Origin: Actinomycetota bacterium
GTDB lineage: Bacteria > Actinomycetota > Acidimicrobiia > Spongiisociales > ZC4RG35
DNA: 18,377 bases
Assembly (NCBI GenBank): GCA_027296205.1
Contig: JAPUJM010000230.1
Span: 1 to 18,377 of the forward strand
Direction: 5' to 3'
The notes beneath the pieces are model-generated. The model ran no database searches and was not told where the DNA came from. It was given only the letters and a program-made list of their open reading frames with translations. The position numbers and the translations under genes are program-made. Numbering within the stretch: position 1 is the first letter of the stretch; the number at the start of each line of letters is the position of its first letter. Below are positions 14,162-18,377 of the stretch, piece by piece.

Positions 14162-15998
14162 CGGGTGTCACTCCCAGCCGGTGCAGGGCTTGTTGCATCA
14201 CCGCGGCAAAAACGGGTGCTGCCGACAAACCGCCTGTGCGATAATCAAACAACGGCGCATCGATGAGAACGGCGACGACCACCTTCGGATCGTTGATTGG
14301 CGCCATGCCTACGAAGGAGGCCCTGGTCACGTCGGTGTAGCGGCCGTTGTCGCCAAGCTTGTTCGCCGTTCCCGTCTTGCCTCCCACCCGATAACCGTCG
14401 ATGGCGGCCGCTGCCCCGGTGCCTTTCTCGACCACTGCGGCCAACAACTCGCGCATGAGCAGCGCAGTGCCAGCCGACACCACCCGTCTCGTTTGCAGTC
14501 CGGCCACTTGAGTCTCACCGTCGACGTCGGTGCTCGAGGACACGATGTGGGGAGTAGTCCAGATCCCGTCATTCCCGATGGCGGCATAAGCGGCAGCCAT
14601 CTGCAACGGGGTGACAGCCACCGAGTATCCGATGGCAGCCGACGCCCAACAGGTTTTGCATCCCGCCTCGAAGTTGAGAATTCCCGAAGCCTCGGCTGTG
14701 TAGTCGATACCTGTCTTGCTGCCAAGCCCGAAGGCCTCGATGTACTGGATCAAACGATCCTGGCCGAGGGTCGCGGCAATCTTGATCGTTCCGATGTTCG
14801 ACGACCTGGTGAATATCTCCGCAACGCTCATGTCCTCGGCGCCATGTTCGTCGAAATCGCGGTAGCACCCATAAACCTCGTCATCGGCAAAACGGCAGGC
14901 ATCGTCGGTCAGTTCCAGTTCGTCGGGGACCCCGGGGAATACGGTCCCGATCGACACCTCACCTTCTTCAAGGGCCGCTGCGACCGTTATCAGCTTCTGG
15001 GTCGACCCGGGCTCATAGATCCCACGAACGGTGAAGTTGCTGAATGAGCGGCAGGCCGCCGGGTCTTCGGCTTGTTCACATGAGGGATCTTGTGTCTGTC
15101 TGGTATGCGGATCGAAGATCGGGGCGCCCACCATGGCGAGCACCTCGCCGGTCTCCACCGCAAGGACGACAACCCAACATGAGCGGGCACCGGTCTCTTC
15201 CAAGGCAAGCACACAGGCCTTCTGCGATTGATACTGGAGCGGGAGGTCGATGGTCGTGTTCAGGTCAACGCCCGGGATGGCAGGGACGATCCGGCTGAAC
15301 CCCTGAGGAATAACACGTCCCTGGAGGTCTCTTTCGAACTCGGCTTTGCCCGGGGTGCCCCGCAACTCTTCGTCGTACACCAACTCGAGACCCTCCTGGC
15401 CATCGCCGTCGATGTTGACGAATCCGGTGACGCGGCTCGCCACCGCTCCAGCGGGATAGATCCGTGTCGGCTCCGGATGGGAGTAGACGCCGCGGATCTC
15501 GAGACCAAGAATTTCGTTGGCCACCACGTCCTCGACCTGTCTCTTGATGTAGACGAAGTCGCGGTCGCTGGTGAGACGCTCATAGAGAACCTCGGTGTCG
15601 GCCCCCAGTAGCCCCCCAACCTGCTGGGCAAACCACAACGGGTCTTCGACCTGACTGGGGACGGCATAGATGCTTTGGGCCGGCACGGTCATCGCCAGAA
15701 GCTCGCCGTTACGGTCGAAGATCTTGCCTCGTTGTGGAGCCAGCTCTCGGGACACGAGTCGCTGACTCAGACCCTGCTCCGCCAGGTCAGATGCTTGGAC
15801 GACCTGGATCTGAAATAGTCGAAATCCCATCCCCATCCAGGCCGCGACCACGGCCAGCCCGATGACTGCCACCCGAACTTTCGAAGGCTGAAGGCGCCGG
15901 GCAGCCTTGGGGGCGGCCATGGCTTCAGTTCCCCGGCTGGCTCTCCGGTGGACCGGGGCACCCAACCCCGATCTCATACCCGGTACGGAGGGCGTCAC
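14145..15998 (-). CDS. ftsI: Septal transpeptidase FtsI (class B PBP, PBP3)
   Basis: A 617-residue class B penicillin-binding protein that cross-links septal peptidoglycan with FtsW. One membrane helix lies at about 42-58 after a basic tail. The pedestal domain starts with QRGKIFDRNGELLAM (89-103). Transpeptidase motifs are Ser332 in GSTQK (SxxK), SSN at 399-401 (SxN) and KTG at 541-543. GYSVAVTPLQMAAAYA (458-473) is typical. Eight cysteines (262, 274, 307, 316, 368, 378, 447, 450) all lie in the transpeptidase domain outside the cell, paired by spacing, and none elsewhere. The start is GTG 15998, 3 bases after the ftsL-like stop. Met27 (15920) is a possible alternative, since no good ribosome site precedes the GTG. 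Confidence 0.95.
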   Translation of the reverse strand: MTPSVPGMRSGLGAPVHRRASRGTEAMAAPKAARRLQPSKVRVAVIGLAVVAAWMGMGFRLFQIQVVQASDLAEQGLSQRLVSRELAPQRGKIFDRNGELLAMTVPAQSIYAVPSQVEDPLWFAQQVGGLLGADTEVLYERLTSDRDFVYIKRQVEDVVANEILGLEIRGVYSHPEPTRIYPAGAVASRVTGFVNIDGDGQEGLELVYDEELRGTPGKAEFERDLQGRVIPQGFSRIVPAIPGVDLNTTIDLPLQYQSQKACVLALEETGARSCWVVVLAVETGEVLAMVGAPIFDPHTRQTQDPSCEQAEDPAACRSFSNFTVRGIYEPGSTQKLITVAAALEEGEVSIGTVFPGVPDELELTDDACRFADDEVYGCYRDFDEHGAEDMSVAEIFTRSSNIGTIKIAATLGQDRLIQYIEAFGLGSKTGIDYTAEASGILNFEAGCKTCWASAAIGYSVAVTPLQMAAAYAAIGNDGIWTTPHIVSSSTDVDGETQVAGLQTRRVVSAGTALLMRELLAAVVEKGTGAAAAIDGYRVGGKTGTANKLGDNGRYTDVTRASFVGMAPINDPKVVVAVLIDAPLFDYRTGGLSAAPVFAAVMQQALHRLGVTPDGDQR

Positions 15999-16001
15999 GG
16001 C

Positions 16002-16388
16002 TCATTGACTTTTGTCCTCCACTTCACTTCCGGCAACGACAGGTGTCTCCGGATTCAGGTCAACCAGAAGCTGTTTCGTGGTGTTGGGGATCACCAACCC
16101 GAGTTCCTCGGCCATAGGAGCGATTCGCGCCGGACTCACCAGACGAGCCATCTCGAGGCTCATCTGACGGTTGAGCGCCGTTTCCTCGCTGATGGCCTTG
16201 TTCAACTCGGCAAGGTCGAAGGCACTCCGATCAAGGCTGGTCCTGGCGAAACCAAGGCCCAGGAAGGCGATGACACCGATGAGAGCCATGATCATCCACG
16301 GTGCGAGGGTCGGTCGACGGAGCCGTCGCCCCTTGAGAAGACGCAAGTTGCCCTGCTCGGCAGGACGTCGGAGCGGGCGGGCGGTCAC
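16002..16388 (-). CDS. FtsL-like septum initiation membrane protein
   Basis: A 128-residue bitopic protein in the ftsL position between rsmH and ftsI. A strongly basic cytoplasmic N-terminus (residues 1-27) precedes one membrane helix (about 30-48), then a short Leu/Glu/Ala-rich coiled coil (about 52-85) and MAEELGLVIP, the usual closing element of FtsL/FtsB-type proteins. FtsL joins FtsQ and the FtsB-type protein to activate FtsW-FtsI. Sequence identity in this family is low, so the assignment rests on architecture and place. The GTG start (16388-16386) overlaps the rsmH stop as GTGA. Confidence 0.85.
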   Translation of the reverse strand: MTARPLRRPAEQGNLRLLKGRRLRRPTLAPWMIMALIGVIAFLGLGFARTSLDRSAFDLAELNKAISEETALNRQMSLEMARLVSPARIAPMAEELGLVIPNTTKQLLVDLNPETPVVAGSEVEDKSQ

Positions 16389-17320
16389 GCCGCCAGCCTT
16401 TCGGCTGCGCGCAGGACCGCCGACCGGGCCCTGTTGTTGGACTCCACCTCGGCTGCTGAGGCTCGAATCGGCTTTCTGGTCAGAACACGGAGTTCAGCGG
16501 TCATCCCGCAACCGCAAACCGGGAGGTCGGGTGGACAGGTGCAACCCGCCGCCCCGGCGACGAATCGTTGCTTGACGATGCGATCCTCGAGAGAGTGATA
16601 CGAGATCGCGAGCACCCGTCCCCCGGGTCGGACCATGTCGATGGCTTGGTCGATCCCAGAGCGCACGGCATCCAACTCGCCGTTGACCGCAATGCGGATG
16701 GCCTGAAAGGTGCGTCGGGCGGGATGACCCGCCCGACGCCTGGCCGCAGGCATTGCCTGTGCAATGACGGTGGATAGCTGGGCAGTGGAATTGATAGGCC
16801 GCGATTGCACTATTGCCCGCGAGATACGCCGGGCCAATGGCTCTTCGCCGTAGTCGCGGAGGATGCGAGCGAGGTCACTCTCGCTCCAGTCGTTGACAAT
16901 ATCCGAAGCCTGGTGCCTCGCATCCGGCCCCATCCTCATGTCGAGGGGACCGTCGTTTCTGTATGAGAAGCCGCGTCTCGCTTCTTTCAATTGATGTGAC
17001 GAGACGCCAAAGTCAAAGAGAACCCCGGCTGGGGGCTCTCCGATGATAGGGAGGACAAGATCGCTCAGGTTTTCGAAGTTGCCCTGAACAGTGACAACGT
17101 CGAGTTCTCTGGCATTCTCCAGGGCCTCGGGATCTCTATCCACTCCGACAACTGTCACTTCAGCTCCGAACTCGTCCAACAACCGCCGACTGTGACCACC
17201 ACCTCCGAAAGTTGCGTCAATCAAAATTCCCGGCATGACGGGGGCTAACAACTCGGCCACCTCATCAAGCAGAACCGCCCGGTGGTACTTCCCGTCCTCG
17301 CTTCTCCGGTCCTGGTTCAT
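16385..17320 (-). CDS. rsmH: 16S rRNA (cytosine(1402)-N4)-methyltransferase RsmH (MraW)
   Basis: A 311-residue S-adenosylmethionine enzyme that methylates N4 of C1402 in 16S rRNA at the ribosomal P site. Motifs are YHRAVLLDEV (12-21), the SAM loop DATFGGGGHS (35-44), VGVDRDPEAL (58-67), LFDFGVSSHQL (101-111), GFSYRNDGPLDMRM (117-130), RTFQAIRIAVN (203-213) and ISYHSLEDRIVK (239-250). A CxC...CxC cluster (Cys260, 262, 269, 271), common in actinobacterial RsmH, follows. I chose ATG 17320 rather than the in-frame TTG at 17347. The ATG has a strong G-rich ribosome site upstream and gives the family N-terminus. That ribosome site lies in the arm of a 13-bp inverted repeat. Confidence 0.96.
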   Translation of the reverse strand: MNQDRRSEDGKYHRAVLLDEVAELLAPVMPGILIDATFGGGGHSRRLLDEFGAEVTVVGVDRDPEALENARELDVVTVQGNFENLSDLVLPIIGEPPAGVLFDFGVSSHQLKEARRGFSYRNDGPLDMRMGPDARHQASDIVNDWSESDLARILRDYGEEPLARRISRAIVQSRPINSTAQLSTVIAQAMPAARRRAGHPARRTFQAIRIAVNGELDAVRSGIDQAIDMVRPGGRVLAISYHSLEDRIVKQRFVAGAAGCTCPPDLPVCGCGMTAELRVLTRKPIRASAAEVESNNRARSAVLRAAERLAA

Positions 17321-17321
17321 T

Positions 17322-17397
17322 GCCAGCCCCCCGGGCGCTGGTACCAACTAGAAGCGGGCGGAGTCAGGGGCATTCCAATTGGTTCCGGGGGGCTGGC
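17322..17397 (-). promoter_or_regulatory. Inverted repeat masking the rsmH ribosome-binding site
   Basis: A perfect 13-bp inverted repeat: plus-strand GCCAGCCCCCCGG at 17322-17334 and CCGGGGGGCTGGC at 17385-17397, 50 bases apart. In the minus-strand mRNA the downstream arm is CCGGGGGGCUGGC, ending one base before the rsmH AUG, so it contains the ribosome-binding site. Five further pairs (ACCAA with UUGGU) can extend the stem. A competing local hairpin (CCAGC with GCUGG) also forms around the same site. This suggests translational control of rsmH relative to mraZ; there is no U-run, so it is not an ordinary terminator. Confidence 0.6.
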
Positions 17398-17426
17398 GAT
17401 GAGCCAAGGCAGCAGCTATCTGTGAA

Positions 17427-17840
17427 TCAGGCCTCCTCGTCCAGATAGCTCGCGTCACCGGTCTCTCGGTCGGTCACGTAGACCTCTTTCCTCCAGAGCT
17501 CGACGTGGTCAAACACGCCAACGACAGCTATCTCCGTGGCGGTCTCAATGTCGGCAAACTCACGTAGGTCCGGCTTGACCAGGACTCGACCTGATTTGTC
17601 CAGTGTTTGAAGATCGGCGCCGCCGAAGACAGTCCTGGAGAATCGTCTCCCATCAAGGTCCTGAGGGAGCTCTATCACTTCAGAGGCCTTCTTCTCGAAA
17701 TCCGCGGCGGAGAATATGACGAGTTGCCCGTCCTGTCCCTTGGAGACGACACAACCGTCTTCGAGACGACGGCGGAAAGATGAGGGCATGACCACCCGTC
17801 CTTTGCCGTCGAGGCTATGGAAGTACTCACCCAGGAACAC
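17427..17840 (-). CDS. mraZ: MraZ transcriptional regulator of the dcw operon
   Basis: A 137-residue MraZ, an AbrB-like DNA-binding protein that forms rings and regulates dcw transcription, usually repressing its own operon. Two tandem SpoVT-AbrB-type repeats are visible, each with the DxxGR core: DGKGRVVMPSSFR (11-23) and DKSGRVLVKPDLREF (81-95). The frame is open up to GTG 17885, but I start at GTG 17840-17838. That gives the usual N-terminus MFLGEYFHSLDGKGR, has a GGGAAAG site 7 bases upstream, and leaves a leader of about 50 bases after the predicted transcription start. The longer form would begin only a few bases after that start. It is the first gene of the operon. Confidence 0.93.
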   Translation of the reverse strand: MFLGEYFHSLDGKGRVVMPSSFRRRLEDGCVVSKGQDGQLVIFSAADFEKKASEVIELPQDLDGRRFSRTVFGGADLQTLDKSGRVLVKPDLREFADIETATEIAVVGVFDHVELWRKEVYVTDRETGDASYLDEEA

Positions 17841-17896
17841 TTCAGATCTTTCCCGTCCGTCCTCACCGTCGAATCCCCTCAGCACTGGGGTTGGCC

Positions 17897-17952
17897 GCCA
17901 CTATGACCCACTTCCTCCCACATGTCAACCTTTCTACCCCACCATCTCCCAT
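17897..17952 (-). promoter_or_regulatory. Putative MraZ operator: phased GTGGG boxes
   Basis: Minus-strand GTGGG at 17921-17917 and 17911-17907, then GTGGC at 17901-17897, with starts exactly 10 bases apart. Two more lie upstream, ATGGG at 17952-17948 and GTGGG at 17942-17938, again 10 bases apart and 21 bases from the next. Characterised MraZ proteins bind short direct repeats of the TGGGN type separated by 5 bases, which is the same 10-base period. The three promoter-proximal boxes lie within the spacer and -10 region, so binding should block RNA polymerase. Confidence 0.65.
17900..17928 (-). promoter_or_regulatory. Promoter of the mraZ/dcw operon
   Basis: On the minus strand, TTGACA (17928-17923, full consensus), a 17-base spacer, then CATAGT (17905-17900, 4 of 6). 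Transcription should begin near 17893. It is the best promoter-like sequence in the window and lies where the main dcw promoter is expected. Its spacer and -10 box are covered by putative MraZ boxes. Confidence 0.75.
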
Positions 17953-18055
17953 TGTGGGGGCGACACTCCCCTCCCCTCCCTCCTGGGGAGGCGGGTTGGC
18001 CACCGGCTTGGAAGAATCGGCGCGGTAAATCGAGGATGTCGAAGGTTCGGAGATG

Positions 18056-18069
18056 GGGGCGGCTGCCCC
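18056..18069 (-). terminator. Weak hairpin at the end of the HNH gene
   Basis: On the minus strand GGGGC, AGCC, GCCCC forms a 5-bp GC stem that begins inside the HNH stop codon. No U-run follows, so it is at most a weak or factor-assisted terminator insulating the division operon. Confidence 0.25.
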
Positions 18070-18377
18070 TAGGTTGGTCGGGTGTCGACGAGGGCGGCGA
18101 GTCGGGGATGTAACCCTGGTTGGGGTTTGGGGTAGGGAGTCCAGTCGGGTTTGCGAAACTGGAAGCCCCCGTCGTCGCGGGTGGTGATGTGCCAGTCGTG
18201 TTCGTGAACAAACCGGTGATGAAACCCACATAACAGGATCAGGTTGTCCAGGTCGGTGGCCCCACCCTGGGACCAGTGTTGAATGTGGTGAACCTGTAAC
18301 CATCTGGTGTGTCCACATCCGACCCACCGGCACCTCCCCCCGTCACGATGGGTTACCAGTCTTCTCAACCATCCGGG
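18069..18377 (-). CDS. HNH endonuclease domain, C-terminal part (DUF222/13E12 type; 5' end outside window)
   Basis: The frame is open to the right edge, so only the last 102 codons are seen. The HNH nuclease fold is clear: THRDGGRCRWVGCGH with the first Cys pair, QVHHIQHWSQGG with the catalytic His-His, TDLDNLILLCGFHHRFVHEHDW with the Asn and the closing HHxxVHE. A Pro-rich tail of about 30 residues follows. This is the C-terminal half of the DUF222-HNH proteins (13E12-like) present in many copies in actinomycete genomes; their role is not established, and mobility or DNA-processing functions are suggested. It is co-directional with the dcw operon but separated from mraZ by about 230 bases with the operon promoter, so it is probably a separate unit. 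Confidence 0.88.
   Translation of the reverse strand, partial: PGWLRRLVTHRDGGRCRWVGCGHTRWLQVHHIQHWSQGGATDLDNLILLCGFHHRFVHEHDWHITTRDDGGFQFRKPDWTPYPKPQPGLHPRLAALVDTRPT

Noticed and set aside
14028..15047. A 339-codon open frame on the plus strand opposite murE/ftsI, and another of 290 codons at 9845-10717 opposite ftsW/murD.
   Set aside because: Both lie wholly antisense to well-conserved genes, their translations show no domain or normal composition, and long antisense frames are expected in GC-rich codon usage.
15999..16001. Possible missing gene or frameshift between the ftsL-like gene and ftsI.
   Set aside because: The 3-base gap and intact frames on both sides indicate normal adjacent genes; only the ftsI start codon is uncertain.
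17841..17885. Longer MraZ starting at GTG 17885.
   Set aside because: The predicted transcription start is near 17893, leaving no room for a ribosome-binding site, and the added residues are absent from the MraZ family.
17971..17991. Purine-rich tract on the minus strand with a CCTCCC/GGGAGG hairpin, considered as a G-quadruplex or terminator.
   Set aside because: Only three G-runs of three or more are close together, and the hairpin has no U-run; it may be simple low-complexity sequence.
17888..18001. 9-base direct repeat GGGTTGGCC at 17888-17896 and 17993-18001.
   Set aside because: Too short and not flanking any recognisable insertion; chance is sufficient.
1..18377. tRNA or rRNA genes, CRISPR arrays, insertion sequences, phage genes or attachment sites.
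   Set aside because: No cloverleaf-like sequence, regular repeats, transposase or integrase was seen; coding genes fill nearly the whole window.

Overview
The window is one end-to-end division and cell-wall (dcw) locus of a fairly GC-rich bacterium, almost certainly an actinomycetote. The reasons are: ftsZ is followed by pgeF, the PLP-binding yggS homologue, sepF, yggT and divIVA; there is no ftsA; the flanking HNH nuclease is of the DUF222/13E12 kind common in that phylum; and GTG/TTG starts are frequent. I lean towards a deep-branching, non-mycobacterial lineage because murB sits between murC and ftsQ, but no rank below phylum can be read from this sequence alone. MurE carries the DNPR signature, which predicts a meso-diaminopimelate peptidoglycan.

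Layout (the division genes all read on the minus strand, so the operon runs from high to low coordinates). 18377-18069: 3' end of an HNH endonuclease gene, cut by the window edge. 17952-17841: mraZ promoter, with a consensus -35 box and a phased array of putative MraZ boxes. 17840-14145: mraZ, rsmH, an ftsL-like gene and ftsI. 14161-5001: murE, mraY, murD, ftsW, murG, murC, murB, ftsQ, with seven consecutive junctions that are 4-base stop/start overlaps. 5000-4900: a short AT-rich gap with a likely ftsZ promoter and overlapping inverted repeats. 4899-1774: ftsZ, pgeF, yggS/PLPBP, sepF, yggT. 1773-715: divIVA with its own candidate promoter, then a small YCII-domain gene. 718-1: 3' end of ileS on the plus strand, convergent with the operon; both stop codons lie in one CTAG palindrome.

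How the genes work together: MurB, MurC, MurD and MurE build the UDP-MurNAc-peptide; MraY and MurG make lipid I and lipid II; FtsW polymerises and FtsI cross-links septal glycan. FtsQ and the FtsL-like protein belong to the FtsQLB-type regulatory complex. FtsZ forms the ring, SepF anchors it in place of the absent FtsA, and DivIVA marks curved or polar membrane. MraZ probably represses the whole unit from boxes overlapping its own promoter.

Most of this is a conserved housekeeping region and I see no new multi-gene system. The points worth a second look are regulatory and compositional: the MraZ box array, a 13-bp perfect inverted repeat that would mask the rsmH ribosome-binding site, the overlapping inverted repeats upstream of ftsZ, the clean absence of murF between murE and mraY, and eight cysteines confined to the FtsI transpeptidase domain.
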